64,000 nt of DNA from Reyranella massiliensis 521 (GTDB taxonomy: Bacteria; Pseudomonadota; Alphaproteobacteria; Reyranellales; Reyranellaceae). Below the pieces are notes generated by a model. The model saw only the letters and a list, made by a program, of their open reading frames with translations. It was not told the DNA's origin and ran no database searches. Both the position numbers and the translations under genes were made by a program. Location: assembly GCA_945860205.1 (NCBI GenBank), contig CAMARK010000011.1, positions 1 to 64,000 on the forward strand, given 5' to 3'. This document shows positions 22,908 through 32,379 of the stretch, piece by piece (positions within the stretch are counted from its first letter, which is position 1; every line of letters begins with the position of its first letter).

Positions 22908-23234
22908 ATGGCGAAGCTCAGGGGACTTCTTTTCGGTGCGATCGCGCCTTTCATCGTGGCGGCGTGCACGCAGACGGCGGCGACCCCACCGGTCGGCATG
23001 ACGGCGGCACAGGGTCTGGCCTATTGTACCCAGCTCGCCACCTTGTACTCCGAGTATGTCGGCGACACCGGCAGTGACCTCGGCACGACCTACTCCGGCG
23101 GCGAGGAGGCCGATCTCCGGGCCCGCTTCGCCATCGCCGAATGCGAGGAAGGCAATACGGCCAAGGGGATACCGACGCTTCAGAACAGGCTGCGCGACGC
23201 CAAGGTTCCGGTGCCGCCGGCGCCGGCGACCTGA
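22908..23234 (+). CDS. Small lipoprotein of unknown function
   Basis: 108 residues with a lipobox (IVAAC, Cys20) after a hydrophobic signal. The mature part has three more Cys (in LAYCTQL and AECEEG) and a Pro-rich tail (PVPPAPAT). The ATG at 22908 has AGGGAGG upstream. The middle region (QGLAYCTQLATLYSEYVG) resembles short conserved alphaproteobacterial lipoproteins of unknown role. It diverges from the SDR pair. Confidence 0.72.
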   Translation: MAKLRGLLFGAIAPFIVAACTQTAATPPVGMTAAQGLAYCTQLATLYSEYVGDTGSDLGTTYSGGEEADLRARFAIAECEEGNTAKGIPTLQNRLRDAKVPVPPAPAT

Positions 23235-23249
23235 GTCCGGTGAGCTGAG

Positions 23250-23282
23250 CAAAGAAAAGCCCGGGCGGTTGCCCGCCCGGGC
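23250..23282 (-). terminator. Rho-independent terminator of the Liv-type ABC operon
   Basis: GCCCGGGCGG and CCGCCCGGGC form a perfect 10-bp stem with a 4-base loop at 23259-23282; the minus-strand transcript then runs into TTTTCTTT. It lies 26 bases after the binding-protein stop. Confidence 0.87.
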
Positions 23283-23307
23283 CTGATATTTCGGATAGGC
23301 GGCTGAC

Positions 23308-24504
23308 CTAGAAGAGCAGGTCGCCCTTGACCAGTACCCAGCGGCCGTTCTTGACCTCCTGCACCTGGGTGATCGTCGTCGCCAGATGATTGGTCTTCGA
23401 GAACTTGGTCGGCGGCGAGGCGAAGATGTCTTGGTAAACGCTGCCCGACTCGAGGGCATCGAGCAGTTTCTGTCCCGTCAGGTCCTTGCCCGCGGCCTGG
23501 GCATAGTGGGCAAAGGTCATGACGACGTTGTAGCCGATGACCGCCTGGCTGTTGGGTTCGACATTGAACTTCTTGAAGTAGGCCTCGCACCACGCCTTGA
23601 CGGCACCGGTCGAGGTGTCGCGGTAGGGGATCACGAAGCCCGCCGCGGCGTAGAGGCCTTCGACCAGTTCCTTGCCCAATGCGGGGATCTCGAGCACGTT
23701 GACCGGCGTGGCGCCGAGCCAGGTCGGCGCGAAGCCGATCTTCTTGGCTTCGGCCATCAGGCCGATCGTCTCGCGGATCACCGTGCCCATGACGACGAGG
23801 TCGCAACCGTCGGCCTTGAGCTTGGCGGCCTGGGCGCTGAAGTCCGAGGCGCCGCGCTTGTAGGTGGTCACCGAGGCGGCCTTGAGCTTCATGGCGTCGA
23901 GCTGCTGGGTAAAGCCGTCGAACACGTTCTTACCGTATTCGTCGTCCTGGTACATGATGCAAGCCGCCTTGGGCTTCTTCCATTCGATCATGTATTTCAC
24001 CGCCGCCCGCGTGCTCTCGACGTAGGGCAGGAGGTTGTTGAACTTCAGCCGCTCCTGCGGCTTGGCCGGGTCGAATTTGTAGGTGAACTCGGCCGCCGTC
24101 AGTGGGAACAGCTGGGGTACGCCGGCATCGAACAGAACGTCCTGGGCCGCCAGCACGGTGGGCGAGCCCATCGGGCCGACCATGGCGAACACCTTGTCCT
24201 TCTCGACCATCTTCTGGCTGGCGAGCACGGCCTTCTTCGGATCGTACTGCGTGTCCTCGGCGACCAGACGCAGCTTGCGCCCGTTGATGCCGCCCTTGGC
24301 GTTCACGTCGTCGACGCCGAGCTGCATGCCGTTGAGCACCGGCACGCCCCACACCTTGATCGGGCCGGAGAGATCCTGGTGGGTGCCGAGCACGATCTCG
24401 GTGGCCGTCACGCCCTGGTTGGTGACTTTCGTCTGTGCGAGTGCCGGCAGGGCGAACCCGACCGCGGCGCCCAACAGGGCCGCCTTCAATATCCTCTGTC
24501 TCAT
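23308..24504 (-). CDS. Periplasmic binding protein of a branched-chain-type (HAAT) ABC importer
   Basis: 398 residues, signal peptide ending in ALAQ, then a type-I periplasmic binding fold of the LivJ/LivK class (TEIVLGTHQDLSGPIKVWGV near the start; KLRLVAEDTQYDPKKAVLAS). It is the last gene of a six-gene operon and is set off by a hairpin in front and a terminator behind, a usual way to give the receptor more mRNA than the permease. GTAGGAGG precedes the ATG. Because a CoA ligase lies in the operon, the ligand is probably an aryl or acyl carboxylate rather than leucine. Confidence 0.87.
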   Translation of the reverse strand: MRQRILKAALLGAAVGFALPALAQTKVTNQGVTATEIVLGTHQDLSGPIKVWGVPVLNGMQLGVDDVNAKGGINGRKLRLVAEDTQYDPKKAVLASQKMVEKDKVFAMVGPMGSPTVLAAQDVLFDAGVPQLFPLTAAEFTYKFDPAKPQERLKFNNLLPYVESTRAAVKYMIEWKKPKAACIMYQDDEYGKNVFDGFTQQLDAMKLKAASVTTYKRGASDFSAQAAKLKADGCDLVVMGTVIRETIGLMAEAKKIGFAPTWLGATPVNVLEIPALGKELVEGLYAAAGFVIPYRDTSTGAVKAWCEAYFKKFNVEPNSQAVIGYNVVMTFAHYAQAAGKDLTGQKLLDALESGSVYQDIFASPPTKFSKTNHLATTITQVQEVKNGRWVLVKGDLLF

Positions 24505-24521
24505 TCGTTGCCTCCTACGGA

Positions 24522-24560
24522 ACGGCGCCCGTCTTTGTTGGCGGGAGAAGCGGGCGCCGT
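24522..24560 (-). promoter_or_regulatory. Intercistronic hairpin before the binding-protein gene
   Basis: ACGGCGCCCG and CGGGCGCCGT form perfect 10-bp arms around 19 bases, in the 126-base gap between the CoA ligase stop and the receptor start. There is no U-tract, so an RNA processing or stabilising stem is likelier than a terminator. Confidence 0.55.
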
Positions 24561-24630
24561 CCCCCTCCCATCCGGTGTGCTCCCGGCTGGCCGTACTATG
24601 CCATGCCGGCAGACGAATTAAAGTGCCAGG

Positions 24631-26475
24631 CTAGGCGGCCTGGGCTCGGTACATGGCGTCGATCTCGGGCTTGTATTTCGTGTTCACGAAGCTGCGCTTC
24701 AGCTTCATGGTCGGCGTCAGTTCCTCGTCCTCGGGCGTAAGTTGCTGCTCGATCAGGAAGAACCGCTTGATGGTCTCGACCCGGGCAAAGTTGGTGTTGA
24801 CCCGCTCGATCTCCGCCCAGATCAGGTCCTGGACCTCCTTGGTGCGGCACAGGCTGGTGTAGTTGGTGAAGGGCACGTCGAGATCCTGGGCGAACTTCTC
24901 GACCGTCTCGCGCTCGATCATCACCAGGCAGGTCAGGTAGGGCCGCTTGTCGCCTATGACCACGGCGTCGCTGATGTACGGCGAGAACTTGAGCAGGTTC
25001 TCGATTTCCGAGGGCGTGACGTTCTTGCCCCCGGCCGTAATGATGATGTCCTTCATCCGGTCGGTGATCTTCACATAGCCTTCGTTGTCGATCATGCCGA
25101 CGTCGCCGGTATGCAGCCAACCTTCCTTGTCGACGGTCTCGGCCGTCTTCTCGGGCTGGTTCAGGTAGCCCATGAAAACCATGTCGCCCTTGATCAGGAT
25201 CTCGCCGGCAGGCGAGATCTTGACCTCGCCGTAGGGCACGGACTTGCCGACCGTCCCGAGTTTGATGGCGTTGGCGGGCATCGCCGTGGCGAGGCCACAG
25301 TTCTCGGTCTGGCCGTAGACCTCGTACATGTTGAGACCCAGGGCCAGGTACCAGCGGATCAGTTCGGGCGCGATCGGTGCCGCGCCGGTGAACAGCCAGC
25401 GGCAGCGGTCGAGCCCGACCATCCGGCGGATGTTCTTCAGCACCAGCCAGTAGCCGAGCTGGAAGCGCAGCTTCTCGAACGCCGAAGGCTCGCGCCGCGC
25501 CAGGCGAGCGTCGGCGATGGCGAAGCCCGCGTCGATCGCCTTCTTGTAGGCCCAGCGCTGCAGCGGCGTGGCGTCCTTCAGCGCGATCATGATGCCCGAG
25601 TAAAATTTCTCCCACACTCGCGGCACGGCGCCGAACAGGGTCGGCTGAACTTCGCGGATGTTGTCGGGCACTGTCTCGGGGCTCTCGGCGAAGTTGCTGC
25701 ACACGCCGGTCGCCACCGAGTAGTAGCTGCCGGCGATGCGCTCGGCGACGTGGCAGAGCGGCAGGAAGGCCAGCCGCTCGTCGCCTTCGTACCAGGAGAG
25801 CGACAGTTCGGGATGCATGCAGTTCGCCATCGTGTAGACGACGTTGCGATGGCTGTGCATGGCGCCCTTCGGCGGCCCCGTCGTGCCCGAGGTGTAGACC
25901 AGGATGGCGAGATCTTCGGGCTTGCGCGAGGCCACCAGCTCGCCGAACAACCCGTCCTTGCCGTTGGCGTAGTTGCGGCCGGCCGCCATGAATTCGTCGA
26001 GCGACACGACCATGGGGTCGCTGAAGGTGGTGAGGCCTTCCATGTCGAACACCACGATCTTCTTCAGCATCGGGCAGCGTTCGCGGACCTCCAGCGCCTT
26101 GTCGAGCTGCTCGTCGTCCTCGACGAACAGCACCGTGGTGCGCGAATCGTTGAGCAGGTACTCGACCTGCTTGGCCGAGTCGGTCGGGTAGATGCCCGAC
26201 GAGACGCCGCCGCCGCACAGAATACCGAAATCAGCGTAATTCCACTCCGGCACGGTGTTGGCCAGCACGGAGCCGACATCGCCGGGGCGGAAGCCGATCG
26301 AATGCAGGGCATAGGTGACGGCGCGCGCGCGTTCCAGCCACTGGTTCCAGGAGATGGCGTTCCAGATGCCGTAGAGTTTCTCGCGCATCGCGGGCTTGTC
26401 GCCGCGCGTCGTGCACGACAGTACGAAGCTCTTGGGAAGGGTATCCGCAACCGTCAGCGTCGCTTTGTGGGCCAT
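24631..26475 (-). CDS. Long-chain-type acyl-CoA synthetase (AMP-forming) within the ABC importer operon
   Basis: 614 residues of the FAA1/FadD15 branch of adenylating enzymes. The P-loop YTSGTTGPPKGAMHSH is canonical, as are YEVYGQTE, the WLHTGDVG motif and DIIITAGGKNVTP. It makes acyl-AMP, then acyl-CoA, from a carboxylate. The ATG at 26475 has GGGAGG upstream; an in-frame codon at 26544 lies inside livF. Its position, between the ATP-binding genes and the receptor gene, strongly links it to the imported substrate: uptake followed by CoA trapping. Confidence 0.9.
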   Translation of the reverse strand: MAHKATLTVADTLPKSFVLSCTTRGDKPAMREKLYGIWNAISWNQWLERARAVTYALHSIGFRPGDVGSVLANTVPEWNYADFGILCGGGVSSGIYPTDSAKQVEYLLNDSRTTVLFVEDDEQLDKALEVRERCPMLKKIVVFDMEGLTTFSDPMVVSLDEFMAAGRNYANGKDGLFGELVASRKPEDLAILVYTSGTTGPPKGAMHSHRNVVYTMANCMHPELSLSWYEGDERLAFLPLCHVAERIAGSYYSVATGVCSNFAESPETVPDNIREVQPTLFGAVPRVWEKFYSGIMIALKDATPLQRWAYKKAIDAGFAIADARLARREPSAFEKLRFQLGYWLVLKNIRRMVGLDRCRWLFTGAAPIAPELIRWYLALGLNMYEVYGQTENCGLATAMPANAIKLGTVGKSVPYGEVKISPAGEILIKGDMVFMGYLNQPEKTAETVDKEGWLHTGDVGMIDNEGYVKITDRMKDIIITAGGKNVTPSEIENLLKFSPYISDAVVIGDKRPYLTCLVMIERETVEKFAQDLDVPFTNYTSLCRTKEVQDLIWAEIERVNTNFARVETIKRFFLIEQQLTPEDEELTPTMKLKRSFVNTKYKPEIDAMYRAQAA

Positions 26476-26497
26476 GGTCTGCTTGCCTCCCGGGTCG

Positions 26498-27289
<792 letters not shown>

Positions 27290-27300
27290 GTCCACTCCGC

Positions 27301-28059
27301 TCAAGCGCCGAGGTAGGCCGCGATGACGTCGGGATGCGCCTGCACCTCCGACGGCGTACCCGAAGCCAGCACCTTGCCGTAGTTCAGCGCCAGCACGCGA
27401 TCCGAGACGCGATTCACCAGCGTCATGTCGTGCTCGACCATCAGCACCGTGATGCCGAGCTCGCTCCTGATGTCGCGGATCCAGAACGACATGTCGTCGG
27501 TTTCCTCGACGTTGAGGCCGGACGACGGCTCGTCGAGCAGGATGAGCTTGGGCTCCGAGCACAGGGCGCGGGCAACCTCGATCACCTTGCGCACGCCATA
27601 GGGGAGACCGGCGATCAGCTTGTCGCGGTAGGCCTGCAGGTCGAGGAACTCGATGACCTCCTCGACCTTGCGCCGGTGATCCCGCTCGGCGCGACGTACC
27701 GAGGGAAGGAACAGCATCTCCTGCCACATCTGCGTGGTGGCATGGCAGTGACGGCCGACCAGCAGATTGGCCAGCATGGTGGCGTTTTCGAACAGCTCGA
27801 TGTTCTGGAAGGTGCGCGCGATGCCGAGCTTGGCGATCTGGTGCGGCGGCACGTCGGTGATGTCGCGGCCCTCGAAGAACAGCTTGCCCGAGGTCGGGTT
27901 GTAGAGCCTGGAGATCAGGTTGAAGATCGATGTCTTGCCGGCGCCGTTGGGGCCGATGATCGTGAAGATCTCGCCCTTTTCGACGCTGAAGCTCACGGCG
28001 TCGACCGCCTTGAGGCCGCCGAACTGCAGCGAGATGCCGTCGACCGTGAAGAAGCTCAT
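27301..28059 (-). CDS. livG: ABC importer ATP-binding subunit, LivG type
   Basis: 252 residues. Walker A GPNGAGKTS, FQNIELFENATMLANLLVGRH typical of LivG, Walker B LILLDEPSSGLN. The signature before Walker B reads LPYGVRK in place of the canonical LSGGQ, as is common in LivG. The start overlaps the end of livM by 4 bases (ATGA). It pairs with LivF as the heterodimeric ATPase. Confidence 0.92.
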   Translation of the reverse strand: MSFFTVDGISLQFGGLKAVDAVSFSVEKGEIFTIIGPNGAGKTSIFNLISRLYNPTSGKLFFEGRDITDVPPHQIAKLGIARTFQNIELFENATMLANLLVGRHCHATTQMWQEMLFLPSVRRAERDHRRKVEEVIEFLDLQAYRDKLIAGLPYGVRKVIEVARALCSEPKLILLDEPSSGLNVEETDDMSFWIRDIRSELGITVLMVEHDMTLVNRVSDRVLALNYGKVLASGTPSEVQAHPDVIAAYLGA

Positions 28060-29207
28060 CGGTTGCGCTCCGACTTCACGTAGGTCTTCTGCCGCTTGAA
28101 GGTGGCGCGCTTGTAGAGCGGGAAGAGCTGGAAGAAGAGCTTCACCTTGAGCCAGCGGCCGTAGAGACCGTAGGGCTCGAACAGGATGAACATCATGATG
28201 ATGAGGCCGTAGATCGCGCCCTTGAGGCCGGCTGCCGAGCCGATCTTCGAGAATTTTTCCTGCAGTTGCTTCGCGGCGTCCTCGGCCATGCCGAACGACG
28301 AGGCGATGCTGGCCGCCAGCACCGGGACATCGTCCTTCAATGCGGTCAGGAACGGATCGACCATGACCATGAAGATCGCGCCCAGGATCGCGCCGTGCAC
28401 GCCGAAGGCACCGCCAATGATGATCACCATGATGAATTCGATGGAGAGCAGCAGGGTGAACATCTCGGGTGAGATGAAGGTCATCTTGTGCGCGAAGAGC
28501 ACGCCGGCCATGCCGGTGATGGCGGCGCTGATGGCGAACGACTTCACCTTGTAGGCAGCGAGGTCGATGCCCATCGACTTGCCGGCCGTCTCGGAATCGC
28601 GGATGGCGACGAAGGCGCGGCCGGTGGGCGAGCGCAGCAGGTTGAGGGCCAGCAGAATCGCGCCCACCAGCACCAGCAGGCAGAGGAAGTAGAAGGCCGA
28701 ACTGTCGCGCGGCACTGGCATGCCGACAAGGTCGAGGGCGCGCACCCGCATGCCCTCGTTGCCGTGGGTCACCGATTCCCAGCGCGCCAGTATCTCCTCG
28801 ACGATGAAGGCGAAGGCGATGGTGGCGATCACCAGATAGATGCCCTGCAGCCTGAGTGCCGGGAAGCCCACCAGCGCGCCGACCAGCCCGGTGAGGACGG
28901 CGGCAACGGGAAAGTAGACGATGAACGGCACGCCCAGGCTCTGCAGGAACCCGGCCGTGTAGGCGCCGATGGCCAGGAAGGCGGCATGACCCAGGGAGGC
29001 CTGGCCGGTGAAGCCGGTGAGGATCATCAGCGCCACGCCCACGATGGCGTAGATGAAGACGAACACCAGCTGGCTCTGCAGGTAGCTTTCGAGCAGGAAA
29101 GGGGCGGCGATCAGCACCGCCAGCAGCACGCCGTACGACCACCAATAGCCGCTGTGTTTGAGAATTCGGATGTCCTGGTCGTAGTCGGTCTTGAAGACGA
29201 AACGCAT
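28056..29207 (-). CDS. livM: ABC importer permease, LivM type
   Basis: 383 residues, about ten hydrophobic segments. LTGFTGQASLGHAAFLAIGAY and PTGRAFVAIRDSETAGKSMG are the LivM hallmarks, the latter holding the ATPase-coupling EAA-like loop. The ATG at 29207 suits the family; the frame extends to 29249 without support. The C-terminal extension (FFQLFPLYKRATFKRQ) is longer than in E. coli LivM. It overlaps livG by 4 bases. Confidence 0.92.
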   Translation of the reverse strand: MRFVFKTDYDQDIRILKHSGYWWSYGVLLAVLIAAPFLLESYLQSQLVFVFIYAIVGVALMILTGFTGQASLGHAAFLAIGAYTAGFLQSLGVPFIVYFPVAAVLTGLVGALVGFPALRLQGIYLVIATIAFAFIVEEILARWESVTHGNEGMRVRALDLVGMPVPRDSSAFYFLCLLVLVGAILLALNLLRSPTGRAFVAIRDSETAGKSMGIDLAAYKVKSFAISAAITGMAGVLFAHKMTFISPEMFTLLLSIEFIMVIIIGGAFGVHGAILGAIFMVMVDPFLTALKDDVPVLAASIASSFGMAEDAAKQLQEKFSKIGSAAGLKGAIYGLIIMMFILFEPYGLYGRWLKVKLFFQLFPLYKRATFKRQKTYVKSERNR

Positions 29208-29211
29208 GGGC

Positions 29212-30087
29212 TCAGACCTTCTTGCGCATGCTGGGACCGAACAGGCCATGCGGCCGGACCACCAGCATGACGAGCAGCACGATATATGGCGCGACGTCCT
29301 TCCAGCCCTGCGGCAGGTAGAAGCCGGCGAGGCTTTCGATGACGCCGATGATCAACCCGCCGACCAGCGCCCCGGGGATCGAGCCGAAGCCGCCCAGTAC
29401 GGCCGCCGGAAAGGCTTTCAGGCCCAGCACCAGGCCGACGTTGGAATGGATGAAGGTGATCGGCGCCAGCAGGACGCCGGCGCAGGCCGCGACCGCGGCG
29501 CTGATCGCCCAGATCAGCGACACCACGCGCTTGACCGGGATGCCCATGTAATAGGCAGCCAGCATGTTCTCCGACGTCGCCCGCATGGCGGTGCCCATGC
29601 GCGTGTAGTTGAAGAAAGCGTAGAGCACGATGCACAGGATGACCGTGGCGACGATCACCGACAACTTGTCGTGCGCCAGCACGAGATCGCCGACCTTGAG
29701 CACGCCCTCCGAGAACGGGGTTTCGATCCGGAGGTCGTCGGTGCCCCAGATCATGCCGGCGATGGAGCGCAGGAAATAGCCGAGCCCGATCGTGGCCATG
29801 ACGATGGAGAATTGGGGGTAACCCAGGATCGGCCGGACCAGGATGCGCTCGGTCGCCATGCCGAACACGGCCATGCCGCAGACCGCGAACAGGAAACCCA
29901 GCCAGTAGTCGAGGCCCATCAGACCGATGAAGGTGAACACGAAGAAGCCACCCAGCATCATCAGGTCGCCCTGGGCGAAGTTCACGACTTCGGTCGCCTT
30001 GTAGATGAGCACGAACCCCAGCGCGATGAGGCCATAGACGCAGCCGAGCGCGATGCCGCTCACCAGCTGCTGGATGAAATCAAGCAT
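29212..30087 (-). CDS. livH: ABC importer permease, LivH type
   Basis: 291 residues, eight or so hydrophobic segments. GLIALGFVLIYKATEVVNFAQGD and MGTAMRATSENMLAAYYMGI identify LivH. First gene of the operon livH-livM-livG-livF-CoA ligase-receptor. The 182-base spacer to the divergent acyl-CoA dehydrogenase should contain both promoters; no known operator stands out. GGTAGGGGA precedes the ATG. Confidence 0.92.
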   Translation of the reverse strand: MLDFIQQLVSGIALGCVYGLIALGFVLIYKATEVVNFAQGDLMMLGGFFVFTFIGLMGLDYWLGFLFAVCGMAVFGMATERILVRPILGYPQFSIVMATIGLGYFLRSIAGMIWGTDDLRIETPFSEGVLKVGDLVLAHDKLSVIVATVILCIVLYAFFNYTRMGTAMRATSENMLAAYYMGIPVKRVVSLIWAISAAVAACAGVLLAPITFIHSNVGLVLGLKAFPAAVLGGFGSIPGALVGGLIIGVIESLAGFYLPQGWKDVAPYIVLLVMLVVRPHGLFGPSMRKKV

Positions 30088-30245
30088 TCCCCTACCCTGT
30101 ACTCCGGCCGTTTCCGGCCTCGCGCTTAGTCTTTTTGCTTTGGTCTAGTTTCGCGAAGCGCAGTCATAAGACATGGCCGTGCATCCGTGAGTCAATGGAT
30201 TTTCGCGGCCGGCGCGGTACTGTGGGTGAACCCCATCTTCCCCGT

Positions 30246-30269
30246 GGAGAATTCCCCTTGGAGAATTCC
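30246..30269 (+). repeat. 14-bp-period duplication of a ribosome binding site
   Basis: GGAGAATTCC occurs at 30246-30255 and 30260-30269. The second copy supplies the GGAG of the acyl-CoA dehydrogenase ribosome binding site directly before its ATG at 30270; the first is a spare copy without a following ATG. Confidence 0.75.
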
Positions 30270-31442
30270 ATGTCGCTCGCCGCCCAGTTGGCTCCGCCGG
30301 GTGGGCCGCCGTCGCCCTTCTATACCGAGGAGCACGAGGCCTTCCGCAACACTGTCCGCCGGTTCGTCGAGCGCGAGCTGATGCCGCATGTCGACCAGTG
30401 GGACGAAGCGGAAGAGTTCCCGCGCGAGCTCTACCGCAAGGCCTCGGCTGCCGGTCTGCTGCAGCTGGGCTTTCCCGAAGCCTATGGCGGCGTGCCGACC
30501 GATCCTTTCTTCGGGATCATCAAGGCCGAGGAGATGGCGCGCCACGGCAGTGGCGGGCTCAACGCCAGCCTCAACAGCCAAACGATCGGCGCACCGCCCA
30601 TCGCGGCACTCGGGCCGGAATGGATGAAGCGCAAGGTCCTGCCCGAGGTGCTGGCCGGCGAGAAGATTTCTGCCCTGGCCATCACCGAACCGTCGGGCGG
30701 TTCGGATGTCGCCAACCTGAAAACCACGGCGCGCCGTGAAGGCGACCACTATGTCGTGAACGGCTCCAAGATGTTCATCACCTCGGGCATGCGCGCCGAC
30801 TACTTCACCGTCGCCGTACGCACCGGCGGGCCGGGCGCGTCGGGCGTCTCGCTGCTGCTGATTGAGCGTGACCGCGAGGGCTTTGCCCGGACCAAGCTCA
30901 AGAAGATGGGCTGGTGGGCGTCCGACACCGCGCAGCTCTTCTTCGACAATGTGAAGGTGCCGGTCGAGAACCTGATCGGCGAGGAGAACCGCGGCTTCAT
31001 CGGCATCATGCTGAACTTCAATTCGGAGCGGCTCGGCATGGCGGCCGGCGCCTGCGGCTACGCCAAGGTCTGCCTCGACGAGGCGATCGCCTATGCGCGC
31101 CTGCGCCATACCTTCGGCAAGCCGCTGATTGCCAACCAAGTCGTGCGCCATCGGCTGGTCGACATGGCGATGCGCATCAACGCCGTGAAGTCGACGCTCG
31201 AGCTGCTGGCCTGGCGGGTTGGCCAGGGCGAGAAGCCGGTCGCGGAGATCTGCATGCTGAAGAACCTCGCGACCTCGACGATGGAATTCTGCGCCAACGA
31301 GGCGATGCAGGTGTTCGGTGGTGCCGGCTACCTGCGCGGCGCCAAGGTCGAGCGCATCTATCGCGAGACCAAAGTGATGTCGATCGGCGGCGGCTCGGTC
31401 GAGATCATGAAGGATCTCGCCGCCCGCCAGATGGGGCTTTAG
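30270..31442 (+). CDS. Acyl-CoA dehydrogenase (IVD/LCAD-like active site)
   Basis: 390 residues, FAD-dependent. ALAITEPSGGSDVANLKTTA binds flavin, and RHTFGKPLIANQ is the usual ACAD signature. At the canonical catalytic Glu position (IYEGT in medium-chain enzymes) this protein has IGGGS, so the base is probably Glu253 in NSERLGMA, as in isovaleryl-CoA and long-chain enzymes. It introduces the alpha-beta double bond in an acyl-CoA and hands electrons to ETF. The ATG at 30270 has GGAG. It is followed immediately by two thioesterases. Confidence 0.9.
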   Translation: MSLAAQLAPPGGPPSPFYTEEHEAFRNTVRRFVERELMPHVDQWDEAEEFPRELYRKASAAGLLQLGFPEAYGGVPTDPFFGIIKAEEMARHGSGGLNASLNSQTIGAPPIAALGPEWMKRKVLPEVLAGEKISALAITEPSGGSDVANLKTTARREGDHYVVNGSKMFITSGMRADYFTVAVRTGGPGASGVSLLLIERDREGFARTKLKKMGWWASDTAQLFFDNVKVPVENLIGEENRGFIGIMLNFNSERLGMAAGACGYAKVCLDEAIAYARLRHTFGKPLIANQVVRHRLVDMAMRINAVKSTLELLAWRVGQGEKPVAEICMLKNLATSTMEFCANEAMQVFGGAGYLRGAKVERIYRETKVMSIGGGSVEIMKDLAARQMGL

Positions 31443-31916
31443 ATGGACAAGGCCGAACGCCTGAAACTTTTCCAGGAATGGTTCTGCGACACCATTCCGC
31501 ACAACAAGGCGCTGGGATTGAAGGTGGTCGACGCGCGCAAGGGCTTCGCCTCGATGCGGCTCGAATGGCGCGCCGAGCTGGTCGGCAATCCGGTGACCGG
31601 CGTGCTGGCGGGCGGGCCGCTGACGGCGATGCTCGATGGCTGCTGCGGCATGTCGGTGGCCACCATGCTGACCAAGCCCGAGCCTTTCGCCACCCTCGAC
31701 CTGCGCATCGACTATGTGCGGCCGGCAGAGCCCGGCAAGGCGGTGATCGCTGAGGCCGAGTGCTATCGCATCACGCGCTCCGTCGCCTTCACGCGCGCCT
31801 TCGCCCACCATGGCGATGCCAAGGACCCGATCGCGGCCGCCGCCGGCACCTTCATGCTGGGCACCAAGGGCGAGGTGATGCGGCCGCAGATGACCCGCCC
31901 CGAGGTCGGGATATGA
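31443..31916 (+). CDS. PaaI-family hotdog thioesterase (copy 1)
   Basis: 157 residues, hotdog fold. NPVTGVLAGGPLTAMLDGCCGMSV holds the helix with the catalytic Asp (in place of HGGV...D, this copy has AGG...LD), and TLDLRIDYVRPA is the following strand. It begins on the base after the acyl-CoA dehydrogenase stop. It probably hydrolyses acyl-CoA formed in the same pathway. Overlaps the second thioesterase gene by 4 bases. Confidence 0.85.
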   Translation: MDKAERLKLFQEWFCDTIPHNKALGLKVVDARKGFASMRLEWRAELVGNPVTGVLAGGPLTAMLDGCCGMSVATMLTKPEPFATLDLRIDYVRPAEPGKAVIAEAECYRITRSVAFTRAFAHHGDAKDPIAAAAGTFMLGTKGEVMRPQMTRPEVGI

Positions 31917-32374
31917 GCGGTCTCCTCGAAAGGCTGGCCGAAGTCCGCAAATCGGGCGAGGTCGGGCGCCTCGCCGAAGCGATCCCCTACGCGGGCTGGA
32001 TGAGGATCGCGCCGGAGAACGGCACCGGCGAGCTTCTGACGCGCATGCGCTACCACAGCGACCTGATCGGCAACACGTTCCTGCCGGCAATTCATGGCGG
32101 CACCCTGGGCGCCATGCTGGAGATGGCGGCGATCTTCCATCTGCTGTGGGAGACGGAGACCGAGACGGTGCCGAAGATCGTCAACATCACGGTCGACTAC
32201 CTGCGCTCGGCTCGGCCGGTCGACGTCATCGCGCGCGCCACCGTCACCAAGCAGGGAAGGCGGATGGTGAACGTCTTCGTCGACGCCTGGCAGGACGACC
32301 GATCCAAGCCCGTCGCCACCGCCAACGCGCATTTCCTGATCAAGTCCGACGCCGACGCGCCGCCGTCGCTCTAG
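31913..32374 (+). CDS. PaaI-family hotdog thioesterase (copy 2)
   Basis: 153 residues, hotdog fold with AIHGGTLGAMLEMAAIFHLL, the classic HGG...E/D active-site helix, and NITVDYLRSARPVDVIARATV. The ATG lies within the stop region of copy 1 (ATGA). The two copies are diverged in sequence and may form a heteromer, as happens with adjacent PaaI-like pairs; this is inference. Confidence 0.85.
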   Translation: MSGLLERLAEVRKSGEVGRLAEAIPYAGWMRIAPENGTGELLTRMRYHSDLIGNTFLPAIHGGTLGAMLEMAAIFHLLWETETETVPKIVNITVDYLRSARPVDVIARATVTKQGRRMVNVFVDAWQDDRSKPVATANAHFLIKSDADAPPSL

Positions 32375-32379
32375 GACAA

